Source: GWE2-40-63 sp050251815
Lineage (GTDB): Bacteria; Bacteroidota; Bacteroidia; Bacteroidales; SZUA-534
Length of the DNA: 64,000 bases
Direction of reading: 5' to 3'
Assembly (NCBI GenBank): GCA_050251815.1
Contig: JBFWMB010000008.1
Coordinates: 32,196 to 96,195, forward strand
Position 1 is the first letter of the stretch; each line of letters starts with the position of its first letter. The notes under the pieces are model-generated. The model saw nothing but the letters and a program-made list of their open reading frames with translations, was not told the origin of the DNA and made no database searches. The translations under genes were made by a program, and so were the position numbers. Positions 45,771 to 54,736 of this stretch are shown here, piece after piece.

Positions 45771-47381
45771 TTATTTTAATTTAAATACAATGGGAGCTAG
45801 CGGTTTAACCTGCCCGTCTGGTCCTCGTGCTTCAATATTTTCAATGGTAATACGCGAGCCAGTTTTTGCTCCTTTTATTGCATCTTGTTGTTCTTTTGAG
45901 AATGAATTTCCTTTCACATTAAGTTCTTTGGTATAAATACCATCTTGAGAAACCAGGGTAAACTGGGTTATAACAAATTTTAAATCAAAAACAAAATCTT
46001 CAAGTTCAGCATAAACACCTGGAGCATTGCTTAACATAGCTTTAGAAATAGAACCGCTTGCCTGCCCCATAACTTTTGCCACGGGAGAAGGAATGGTTCT
46101 TATACGAAATTCCATACTACCCATCGATTTACGGGATCCGTCAATCTCGGCAAAAACCTGAACAGCAACAGTACCGTTCCTTTTGGTAGGTTTAACTTCG
46201 TAACCATCTTTCACTTTTCTAATGGTTGCTCCCGATGGAATCGTTGGAATAATTTTGTCGGAGGGTATACCAGGCACAGAAATTGCCACCGGATTTTCTA
46301 TTCCATAGTAAAATACGTTCATTTTAGTGGGCGAAACTACCAGATTCGGTTCTGCAACCTGATAATCAACGTCGAATGGATACATGACTTCTTCACCGTT
46401 AGGTGATTTAATCACAATAAGACCCCCCCATTTTTTATCTCCAACCGATGTGGCTGCTTTTGTATATATTCCTTTTCCGTGTTTTACTGGCAACGAATCG
46501 TAAGCTCCTAGCATTTCATATTTGCCTTCGCTGATTTCCCGATAATCACCAATTAGAATTCGTGGAGCCTGAGTAGAATCATATGCTGCTAGAAAAACTT
46601 TGGCATTGTATTCACCTCCCCGCATAACATAACTTGAGTTGGGAATAACGGTAGCTTCCATGGCGTTAACTTTAAAGTCTCCGGCAGTTATTTGATTAAA
46701 TAAAAAATTTACCACATCGGTTTCCATGTTTTTAACGTCGGTCTGCAATTTAGTTAACATCACAAAATCAGCAATAAGCGGAATGTGCTCAAAGGTAACA
46801 CTTACCCAGCTATGCGGAGCCTCGCCTTCCTTTCCGGGATGGTCGTGTGTGTCGAGTGTTTTTTCAATATTCGAAATTAATTCCGTTTGCGTTGGAGGCA
46901 CCACCTTCAACAACAATTCACGGTATTCGTTTATCGCCTCACGAATGGTTACTCCATGTTTTTTTCCCAACTCACCAAAATATTCACCTCCCTTATCAAT
47001 ATTATCTTTTTGTTCTAATAAATTAATATCAAACTCTCCGTTTGCAACAGCCGGTGATTCCTCCCCCTCGGCATATTTTGCCAAACCAATTTTATGCCCT
47101 TCAAGCATTTCAAACAACGAGTTGGCATTGGTTTGTACCTGGTCGGCTAAATCTTTCCATTGCCCTACTTTATCAGGGTTAATTGCGTGTTGCTTGGCAA
47201 ATTCCTGATAAAGTTTGTCATTTTTTGATTTGTAATTTACAATTGTCTTTTCCAGACTTTCACCAACGAGTATAAACGAGTTCAAAACATCTTTTGACAC
47301 GTTTAATGCCATCAAAGCTGTCAAAAACAGGTACATCAGACCTATCATCTTTTGCCTGGGGGTTTCCTTACCGTGACCCAT
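45771..47381 (-). CDS. gldM: Type IX secretion / gliding motor protein GldM
   Basis: With GldL, GldM forms the inner-membrane motor that spans the periplasm. The 536-residue protein starts MGHGKETPRQKMIGLMYLFL, with a single transmembrane helix (about 12-32), followed by the helical bundle domain and the beta-rich D2-D4 domains (for example VIPNSSYVMRGGEYNAKVFLA). The length is close to family members. It starts 18 bases after gldL. Confidence 0.95.
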   Translation of the reverse strand: MGHGKETPRQKMIGLMYLFLTALMALNVSKDVLNSFILVGESLEKTIVNYKSKNDKLYQEFAKQHAINPDKVGQWKDLADQVQTNANSLFEMLEGHKIGLAKYAEGEESPAVANGEFDINLLEQKDNIDKGGEYFGELGKKHGVTIREAINEYRELLLKVVPPTQTELISNIEKTLDTHDHPGKEGEAPHSWVSVTFEHIPLIADFVMLTKLQTDVKNMETDVVNFLFNQITAGDFKVNAMEATVIPNSSYVMRGGEYNAKVFLAAYDSTQAPRILIGDYREISEGKYEMLGAYDSLPVKHGKGIYTKAATSVGDKKWGGLIVIKSPNGEEVMYPFDVDYQVAEPNLVVSPTKMNVFYYGIENPVAISVPGIPSDKIIPTIPSGATIRKVKDGYEVKPTKRNGTVAVQVFAEIDGSRKSMGSMEFRIRTIPSPVAKVMGQASGSISKAMLSNAPGVYAELEDFVFDLKFVITQFTLVSQDGIYTKELNVKGNSFSKEQQDAIKGAKTGSRITIENIEARGPDGQVKPLAPIVFKLK

Positions 47382-47399
47382 ATATCAACTGATTCTATG

Positions 47400-48476
47400 T
47401 TACTTGTTAAGGTTTACTGAAGATAACATATTCCCATATATACTGTTTAGGGAGGTTATGTTCTTCTCAAGTTCAATTACACCTTGATTTAATTTATTGG
47501 TATGATCAACTGTTTGATGAATGTTCCCAACAACCTGATTCATTTCTTTAAAGTACTCCTGCGAGGCTGTAATTTGCTGGTTCATGTTTTGAACCTGAAG
47601 TTCGTAAACAGCATTCAACGCTGATAGATTTGAATTTAATGATCCAAGTTTTTGTGTATAATTCGAACCTTCGGTTCCAACATTATCAATTTCAGCTGTT
47701 AATTTGTTGGCAAAATTAGCATATGCTTCAGTAAGCTGATTACTCGACTCTTTAAATGTTTGAGCGGTGTTAACGTACGATTCCGATAAATTATTCACCG
47801 ATTCCTTTAAGGCTTCTCCTGATTTTTGATAAACCTCGTCGAATTTACCAACTGACTCCGAAGCCGATTTCATTGAAGAGGTAAAAGCATTAACAGCTAC
47901 ACCAGCCTCTGAAATATCTGCTAATTTTTCGGCCGTTTTACTAAGGTTATTCAAACCCTGTCCCAGTTTATCGAAAATTTCGGGTCCAATTTCTGCTTTT
48001 TCCAGTAGTTCATCGAATCGAGCCAATGCTGAAGGACTTCCTCCACCAACATAGCTAACTCCTCCGCCTCCTGCAACCGCTCCACCAGCATGAGTCTGAA
48101 CCGGGGCTCCTTCTGTGGCGCCACCAACAAATCCTCCGCCTCCGCCTCCAACAGGAACACCAATTACCTGAGGAATATCGTGTACGCGTTCAAAACTTCT
48201 CACCTGAGCGTCGCCGTCGTCAAACTCATCGGATAATCCTGCTAATTCAGGATAAACCAAAGTCCAGTCTAATTCCTCGTGCAAAGGTTCAAATCCGGAG
48301 AAAAAGAAAATAAGGGCCTCAACCAGCAAACCTACGGTAAGCATTAGTGAAGAACCGGGTAAGTGAAGGATTTTAAAAAGTGCTCCAACTAATACGACAG
48401 AGGCACCCCATCCATACACATACTTCATAAAGTTTTTATAGCCTTTACTCTCTACTAATTCGTTTATACTTAACAT
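47400..48476 (-). CDS. gldL: Type IX secretion / gliding motor protein GldL (long form)
   Basis: Inner-membrane proton-driven partner of GldM. The 358-residue protein has two transmembrane helices (about 20-38 and 42-62), the second with a buried Glu53 (GLLVEALIFFFSGFEP) expected to act in proton use. A glycine-rich, low-complexity linker (about 108-147) leads to a long helical, probably coiled-coil tail (about 150-358, with many SxxLxESxxNLSES-like heptads). The tail makes this clearly longer than the roughly 215-residue Flavobacterium GldL. Confidence 0.94.
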   Translation of the reverse strand: MLSINELVESKGYKNFMKYVYGWGASVVLVGALFKILHLPGSSLMLTVGLLVEALIFFFSGFEPLHEELDWTLVYPELAGLSDEFDDGDAQVRSFERVHDIPQVIGVPVGGGGGGFVGGATEGAPVQTHAGGAVAGGGGVSYVGGGSPSALARFDELLEKAEIGPEIFDKLGQGLNNLSKTAEKLADISEAGVAVNAFTSSMKSASESVGKFDEVYQKSGEALKESVNNLSESYVNTAQTFKESSNQLTEAYANFANKLTAEIDNVGTEGSNYTQKLGSLNSNLSALNAVYELQVQNMNQQITASQEYFKEMNQVVGNIHQTVDHTNKLNQGVIELEKNITSLNSIYGNMLSSVNLNK

Positions 48477-48498
48477 GGCTTAAGCTATTTATGATACA

Positions 48499-49875
48499 CT
48501 AATAAACATTCGATTTGGCTCCGGTTTCATCGGGACCCATGTAGGAACGAACACAACGAAATCCAATATACGCTTTAGCGGTATCCTGGTATTCGTAAGT
48601 ACGAACAGCATTCTGTAAATAGTAACCGATATCTTTCCATGAACCACCACGAACAACTTTTCGTTTCATTGCTGGAGGATCATCTGATAAGGCGTGGTAT
48701 TTATAATAAGGATTCATATCGTGGGTAAAACTGTAAGCACTTTCGTCGAAAGCATTCGCTGTCCATTCTGAAACATTACCAGCCATATCGTACAGGCCGT
48801 AATCGTTGGCTTCATAAATTGCTACCTCAACGGTGTGCAAACCACCATCGTCGACATAATCGCCACGCATGGGTTTAAAGTTAGCCAGGAAACAACCTTT
48901 GTCGTTTCGGGTATATGGCCCACCCCAGGGATAAACGGCTAAATCGAGCCCGCCTCTTGAAGCATATTCCCATTCCGATTCCATCGGCAAGCGATAATCC
49001 TGCACAAAAAACTGACCTACCGACGATAAGTACGCGTTCATATAAGACGTTCTCCAAATGGCAAAAGCTGAGGCTTGTTTCCAACTAACACCAACTACTG
49101 GATAATTATCGAAGGCAGCATGCCAAAAATACATGTTTGCCATGGGCTCATTATAGCTGTACGAAAAATCACTGATCCAACATAAGGTGTCAGGATATAC
49201 ATTTACCATGTCGCGCATTATAAACGAACTCCTGTCTTTAATTGGAACTCTTTTTCCATCTAAATCTACAATTTCACCATCGTACTGGCCGGTTTTATAA
49301 TTGTAATGGCGACGGTTTTCATTTTCAAAGGTAAATTTCTGAGCGGCCTGCTTGTAATCAATCCAAAAATACTCGTAGTTTAACTTCCGTGGATCGATGT
49401 TTTTTTGACGGTAGAATCGCTCGTGCTCAGGATAAAACATGTCTTCAAGAATTTCATTTTGCTCCTGATCGTCCCATATTATTTCCTGATTCCAATTAAT
49501 AAAAGGAGGATCTATCTCCTCGCCATAAATATCCTCTGAAATAAGGTATTCATCAATTTGCTCACCTAACATCCGGTATGCCAACGAATCTCTAACCCAA
49601 AAAACAAATTGTCGGTATTCATTATTGGTTATTTCGGTTTCATCCATATAGAAAGCAGCAATTGAAACATTTTTTGATTGTGAAGTGCTTGCCCAGGGAA
49701 CATCCTGATCGTTAGGTCCCATGCGGAAACTACCTTTGGGAACAACAACCATTCCGAGTGGAGGAGCGTTGTACCATGATGCTCTGTCCTGAACACCAAC
49801 CAGTTCTCCGTTGTCGTAATTTGCACAGCTGGCAAAAATCAGTAAGGCGACACTCAAAATTGCTAGATTTTTCAT
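48499..49875 (-). CDS. gldK: Type IX secretion / gliding lipoprotein GldK
   Basis: Outer-membrane-associated lipoprotein that forms the T9SS ring with GldN. The 458-residue protein has a lipobox (LLIFASCANYDNGE), and a formylglycine-generating-enzyme (SUMF1) fold: MVVVPKGSFRMGPNDQDVPW, FYMDETEITNNEYRQFVFW, PVVGVSWKQASAFAIWRTSY, DMAGNVSEW, GGSWKDIGYY and IGFRCVRSYM. It is one of the core ring genes, not a sulfatase maturase. It follows porP by 60 bases. Confidence 0.95.
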   Translation of the reverse strand: MKNLAILSVALLIFASCANYDNGELVGVQDRASWYNAPPLGMVVVPKGSFRMGPNDQDVPWASTSQSKNVSIAAFYMDETEITNNEYRQFVFWVRDSLAYRMLGEQIDEYLISEDIYGEEIDPPFINWNQEIIWDDQEQNEILEDMFYPEHERFYRQKNIDPRKLNYEYFWIDYKQAAQKFTFENENRRHYNYKTGQYDGEIVDLDGKRVPIKDRSSFIMRDMVNVYPDTLCWISDFSYSYNEPMANMYFWHAAFDNYPVVGVSWKQASAFAIWRTSYMNAYLSSVGQFFVQDYRLPMESEWEYASRGGLDLAVYPWGGPYTRNDKGCFLANFKPMRGDYVDDGGLHTVEVAIYEANDYGLYDMAGNVSEWTANAFDESAYSFTHDMNPYYKYHALSDDPPAMKRKVVRGGSWKDIGYYLQNAVRTYEYQDTAKAYIGFRCVRSYMGPDETGAKSNVY

Positions 49876-49935
49876 AGTCTATCGATATGTATTTTTAGAA
49901 ATATAAAAATGAACAAAATAAATTAAAAAACCAAA

Positions 49936-50895
49936 TTAAAGAAAACGCACGCTTTTAAACTTCCGGTTATCTTTATCAATATCTAAATTGAATGAATAAC
50001 CCACCATAAATTCAAACGAACCTGTGCTACTTCTTATTATCCTTGAAGTATTTAAACCATAGGAAACCGCAACATTAATTCCACTTGGCAAGTCAATTCC
50101 TGCAAGAAGGGTTACGGCGTCGGTTTGCTTATAGCTTAACCCGGCAAACACTTTTCGGCTGTAGGTAACAATTCCAGAAACAGTAACCTGTGTTGATGCA
50201 AAATCAGTGGCAACAAAAGCTCCCGGTTGAATAGCAAACATAGGGTTAGCCAACTGGTAATCGTAGCCGGTGCTAAAAAAAATCTGCCTGCCAAAAAACG
50301 TGCTGTTATTGGTCGACACATTGTTTGCATCCCCTCCGTTTATATACTTTACATGACTACTCATGGCATTCATCATAGAAACACTCATAAATAAATTGTC
50401 TGATCGATAATACAATCCAAGGTTCAGGTCAAATATTAAAGGAGCTGTGGCTCCGGGTTCCGGAATGGAAGGATCAACCGACCCTTCGTTTCTAATCCAC
50501 TCTCCATCAATGGCATGGTTTAACATACTAAGGCCAACACCTATACCCAAATCACCCTGAATCAATGAACGTCTGTATGCATACGAAATATTTAATCCAG
50601 TGTTTCTGAAATTTCCAAATTCGTCAATAATAATTGAAATTGCTGCCCCGTGTTGTTGGTGAAAAAGCTTAAATGGAGCATCGATATTAAACGTTTGGGT
50701 ATTAGGTGCTCCGGGGAAACCCATCCACTGATTCCGGATTAGTCCTTTAAATTCAATGTCGTTTCCATCGCCTGCATAGCCCGGATTATAATACATTTGA
50801 TTAAACATGTACAAGCTGGAATAGTTCGCATTTTGACCGAACCCATTCAAGGAAATAATAAGAAATAGTATGATTGCTATGTAATTATGCCGCAT
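49936..50895 (-). CDS. PorP/SprF family T9SS protein (gld locus)
   Basis: A 319-residue protein with a signal peptide (LISLNGFGQ) and the family opening SLYMFNQMYYNPGYAGDGND, IRNQWMGFPGAPNTQTFNID. It is the first gene of the gldK-L-M-N operon, where PorP/SprF members are common. It differs from the adhesin-linked copy at 30918 and may be the general T9SS or housekeeping version. Confidence 0.93.
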   Translation of the reverse strand: MRHNYIAIILFLIISLNGFGQNANYSSLYMFNQMYYNPGYAGDGNDIEFKGLIRNQWMGFPGAPNTQTFNIDAPFKLFHQQHGAAISIIIDEFGNFRNTGLNISYAYRRSLIQGDLGIGVGLSMLNHAIDGEWIRNEGSVDPSIPEPGATAPLIFDLNLGLYYRSDNLFMSVSMMNAMSSHVKYINGGDANNVSTNNSTFFGRQIFFSTGYDYQLANPMFAIQPGAFVATDFASTQVTVSGIVTYSRKVFAGLSYKQTDAVTLLAGIDLPSGINVAVSYGLNTSRIIRSSTGSFEFMVGYSFNLDIDKDNRKFKSVRFL

Positions 50896-51025
50896 CTGAC
50901 TTATTGCAATTCTTTTTTATGTGGTTTTTGGTAAAATAAATAAAAAATAAATCGTGAAGCAAGTTTAGTAAATAATTTGCAATTAATAAACGCCAATACG
51001 CTAAAGGAAGTATTTCAACACACTT

Positions 51026-52168
51026 TTATTTTAAAAAGCGGCTAATGCTTTTCCAAATTCTTTCGGGAATTTCGTTGTTACAAATGTCTTGGTAATCTTT
51101 TTCGGAACAGGACACGATTCGTGTTTCGTTCTCTTGCTCTAAAGGTAATTCAATCCAGTAGCGATTGTTTTGTGCGTTTTGATAAAAAACCAAATCGGAT
51201 TCCGTTTTTTCAATCTTCACATAAATTTTTTTGTACTGATTAATTGGTTTTGCCGGCCAATCGCCTTTGCGTTGGCTTACTCCCTGAATAAAATGCCAGA
51301 TAAGCTGGGCTATGAGCTGAGCTGTTTGATTGTGGCTATCGCGTTCGGGGTGAAAATCGAAAATTCCTACTGCTTTTAATTTGTCGCTTATTCCTGCCAA
51401 ATGAACCAATTGGCAAGCTTCTTCTGCATATAAACCATTGGGCCCGGTTGATATGGCTCCCGGACAATCGGAAAAACGGATGCTCGATAAGTCGAACGAA
51501 AGTAAATCTGCATCGCGTAATAAGGGTTCAACCTGCGACCATCCATTTCGGACCAAACCAAGCCGCATGGTGTTAATTGATTTGTCGCTTAAAAACCGCT
51601 GCTGTTGATTGCTGGTTAGGTAGGATTGATAGCCGACTACCGATTGTTCGAGTTTTTCAGCATATAGTTGGTGCAATTTGCCAATAAAGTTCTTGGAGTG
51701 TAGTTCCACATCATTGCTCAAATCAAAAAGAGCATCGGCAATAACCAGTTCACAATTGGATTGTTGTTTAAAGACTCCCTGAACCATAGGCAGTGTTAAA
51801 TCCTGGGTGCCCCCAAAAAATACCGGTATAATATTCCGTCCTATAAAATAGCTGGTAATATGTTTAAGTGCAGCATAGGTGTCCTGCACTTTTTTCCCCG
51901 ATTTTAAGTTTCCTAAATCAACTACTTCAATTCGATTAATGGCTGCCAGCTGGTAAAAGAACTCGCGGACCATCTCACTATTGCCCGGAACATTTGCTTC
52001 AAAAGCATTTCGTGTTTCATTAAGTCCAATAAGCACAAGCTTTGTAGCATCAGACAGGTTGTTAAAACTTTGCTTGCTTAAAACCGAGCCATAAAACCCT
52101 TCGCGTTGCGCAATCGATTTGTATTTTTTTTCATTAACCGCTTCAAAATAACCAGCTAGCTCTTCCAT
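51026..52168 (-). CDS. Arginase-family protein with degraded metal site
   Basis: A 380-residue protein with the ureohydrolase fold pattern, usually annotated as formimidoylglutamase. The three metal-binding motifs are recognisable but altered: GGxH becomes GGTQD (119-123), DAHxD becomes DALFD (145-149) and SxDxDxxDP becomes SFDLSSIRFSD (224-234). At least three metal ligands are therefore lost, so hydrolase activity is doubtful. It ends 130 bases from porP/gldK and starts a single base after the topA stop, so it is tied to topA and lies beside the T9SS operon. A structural or envelope-related role is possible. Confidence 0.85.
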   Translation of the reverse strand: MEELAGYFEAVNEKKYKSIAQREGFYGSVLSKQSFNNLSDATKLVLIGLNETRNAFEANVPGNSEMVREFFYQLAAINRIEVVDLGNLKSGKKVQDTYAALKHITSYFIGRNIIPVFFGGTQDLTLPMVQGVFKQQSNCELVIADALFDLSNDVELHSKNFIGKLHQLYAEKLEQSVVGYQSYLTSNQQQRFLSDKSINTMRLGLVRNGWSQVEPLLRDADLLSFDLSSIRFSDCPGAISTGPNGLYAEEACQLVHLAGISDKLKAVGIFDFHPERDSHNQTAQLIAQLIWHFIQGVSQRKGDWPAKPINQYKKIYVKIEKTESDLVFYQNAQNNRYWIELPLEQENETRIVSCSEKDYQDICNNEIPERIWKSISRFLK

Positions 52169-52169
52169 A

Positions 52170-54497
52170 TTATTTCCCTTTTTTTCGGGTTGGCTTTACG
52201 GGTGTGTTTTTAATTATTTCAAGACAATCGTCGAGCGACAAATCCTTAGCCTCTTTAGCCTCTTTTCCTTTTGGTAAGCGGTAATTCTGTTTATTAAAAG
52301 CTATGTATGGACCGTATCTCCCGTTCAACACCTGAATCTCACCATCTTCTGTTTCAAAAATATTGATGGTTTTATTCTTATCTGCCAGCCGTTTTTCCTC
52401 TATTAATTCAATTGCTCTGTTGAGCGAAACAGAGAAGGGATCGTCCACATCTTTTTTGAGCGAGTAAAATTTATTGTCGTGCCGCACATAGGGGCCAAAG
52501 CGTCCAATGGCAGCAACCACTTTTTTATCTTCGTACAATCCCAAATCGCGGGGTAATTTAAACAGCTCAAGCGCTTCGTCGAGTGTGATGGTTTCAATGT
52601 GTTGATCGCGACGGAGTGCTGCATATTGCGGCTTATCGTCGCTATCGTTTTCTCCTATCTGTGCCATTGGTCCATAGCGTCCGATTTTGACAAGCACCGG
52701 CTTTCCCGTTTTGGGATCATCGCCTAAAATGCGCTCACCACTTTTTCGGCCTACAATTTCAAGAGCTCCTTCTATCCTTTCGTGGAATGGATGATAAAAA
52801 CTTCCAATCATTTTCTGCCACTCAATTTCTCCTTCGGCTATGTCGTCGAATTTCTTTTCTACATCGGCGGTAAAATTATAATCCATAATGCTTGGAAACT
52901 GCTCCAACAAATAATCGTTTACCACCATCCCTATGTCGGTAGGGAACATTTTACTTTTCTCACTTCCAAAAGTTTCTGTTTTATTTGTAGTGGTAATCTT
53001 TCCACTTTTAAGCTTAATTAAAATAAAACTACGCTCTTTCCCCGGTCGATCTTCCTTAATAACATAACCCCGGTTTTGAATGGTTGAAATCGTTGGTGCG
53101 TATGTTGATGGTCGTCCTATTCCCAGTTCTTCGAGTTTGCGAACCAAGCTGGCCTCGGTATAACGTGGCGGATGCTGTGAAAACCTTTCGGTTGCGGTAA
53201 TCTCAGACGAAACCAGGTTTTGACCGGCCTTTATAGCGGGTAAAAGAACTTTTCCATTTTCTTCGTCTTCATCGTCGGTCGATTCGAGGTAAACTTTCAG
53301 AAAACCATCAAACTTTATCATCTCACCCTGAGCAACAAATCGGTGTTTGCTGTTTTCTACATCTATATTTATAGTGGTTTTTTCCAATTCGGCATCACTC
53401 ATTTGCGATGCAATGGTGCGTTTCCAGATAAGCTCATAGAGTTTTTTCTCATTAGCATTTCCCGAAACGGTGTCTTTATTAATATATGTAGGACGAATGG
53501 CTTCGTGAGCTTCTTGTGCACCTTTACTCTTGGTTTTGTATTTCCTTATTTGCAGGTATTTCTCACCAAACTGCGTTTTAATTTCACTGGCAGCAGCACC
53601 CACGGCAGCATCTGACAGGTTAACCGAGTCGGTTCTCATGTAAGTAATTTTTCCGGCTTCGTACAAACGCTGAGCAATAGTCATGGTTTGCGAAACTGAA
53701 AAACCAAATTTACGACTGGCTTCCTGTTGAAGGGTTGAAGTTGTAAATGGAGGAGCCGGCGAGCGTTTTGTCGGTTTCTTTGAAATATCGCTAACCGTAA
53801 AAGCCGCTTTTGCACAATGATTCAGAAAAGCCTCTGCATCTTTAGCTTTTTCGAATCGGGTATTCAATTCGGCACGTAAATCAACAGCCAGGTCGTCGGC
53901 CTGAGTAAAATGTGAAATAACCCGAAATGCCGATTGTGGAATAAAATTCATTATTTCACGTTCGCGCTCAACCAACAGACGAACGGCTACCGATTGAACA
54001 CGGCCTGCCGAAAGTGATGGTTTCACTTTTTTCCACAAAACAGGTGAAAGTTCAAACCCAACCAAACGGTCAAGAACCCTTCGGGCCTGCTGAGCATTTA
54101 CCAAATTGGTGTCGATGTCACGCGGATTTTCAATAGCTTTTAAAATTGCTTCTTTGGTAATTTCATGAAAAACAATACGCTTGGTATTTTCCGGTTTAAG
54201 TTGTAAAACTTCGAATAAATGCCAGGCTATGGCTTCTCCCTCACGGTCCTCATCGGATGCTAACCACACGGTCTTTGCTTCTTTTGCCAGCTTTTTTAAT
54301 TCCGAAACTACTTTCTTTTTGTCTGCAGCTATTTGATAATTTGGAGTAAAATTATTGGCTATGTCAATACCATAATCCTTTTTCGACAAATCGCGGATAT
54401 GACCGAAACTTGACGTTACTATATATCCTTTACCTAAAAACTTTTCAATGGTTTTTGCTTTTGCCGGCGACTCAACTATTACCAGATTTTCTTGCAT
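52170..54497 (-). CDS. topA: DNA topoisomerase I
   Basis: Type IA topoisomerase that relaxes negative supercoils. The 775-residue protein begins MQENLVIVESPAKAKTIEKFLG (Toprim domain, with DEDREGEAIAWHL) and has the active-site Tyr in KITYMRTDSVNLS, plus the HEAIRPT motif. The C-terminus carries Cys-less zinc-ribbon-like repeats (GRYGPMAQIG, GRFGPYVRHD, GRYGPYIAFN) and a basic tail. The arginase-like gene starts one base after its stop. Confidence 0.97.
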   Translation of the reverse strand: MQENLVIVESPAKAKTIEKFLGKGYIVTSSFGHIRDLSKKDYGIDIANNFTPNYQIAADKKKVVSELKKLAKEAKTVWLASDEDREGEAIAWHLFEVLQLKPENTKRIVFHEITKEAILKAIENPRDIDTNLVNAQQARRVLDRLVGFELSPVLWKKVKPSLSAGRVQSVAVRLLVEREREIMNFIPQSAFRVISHFTQADDLAVDLRAELNTRFEKAKDAEAFLNHCAKAAFTVSDISKKPTKRSPAPPFTTSTLQQEASRKFGFSVSQTMTIAQRLYEAGKITYMRTDSVNLSDAAVGAAASEIKTQFGEKYLQIRKYKTKSKGAQEAHEAIRPTYINKDTVSGNANEKKLYELIWKRTIASQMSDAELEKTTINIDVENSKHRFVAQGEMIKFDGFLKVYLESTDDEDEENGKVLLPAIKAGQNLVSSEITATERFSQHPPRYTEASLVRKLEELGIGRPSTYAPTISTIQNRGYVIKEDRPGKERSFILIKLKSGKITTTNKTETFGSEKSKMFPTDIGMVVNDYLLEQFPSIMDYNFTADVEKKFDDIAEGEIEWQKMIGSFYHPFHERIEGALEIVGRKSGERILGDDPKTGKPVLVKIGRYGPMAQIGENDSDDKPQYAALRRDQHIETITLDEALELFKLPRDLGLYEDKKVVAAIGRFGPYVRHDNKFYSLKKDVDDPFSVSLNRAIELIEEKRLADKNKTINIFETEDGEIQVLNGRYGPYIAFNKQNYRLPKGKEAKEAKDLSLDDCLEIIKNTPVKPTRKKGK

Positions 54498-54736
54498 GTG
54501 TAAACGGGTGTTTGTTACTTTAAAATTTTCGCAAAATAAATCAATAAAGTATAGATGTTCAAATCTTTTTTTTTAAAGTCGTCCGAAAAGACCCTTTTTT
54601 ACACCGCCTGATAAAAGTTGTAAATCAGTGATTTTGGCATCTGGCGGCTTATTTAAAATTTAAATTATTTTTATTGAATTCGTGTAAATTAGCTGAGTAT
54701 TTGTACTTTTATCACCTTAACCGCAAAAACAATTAG

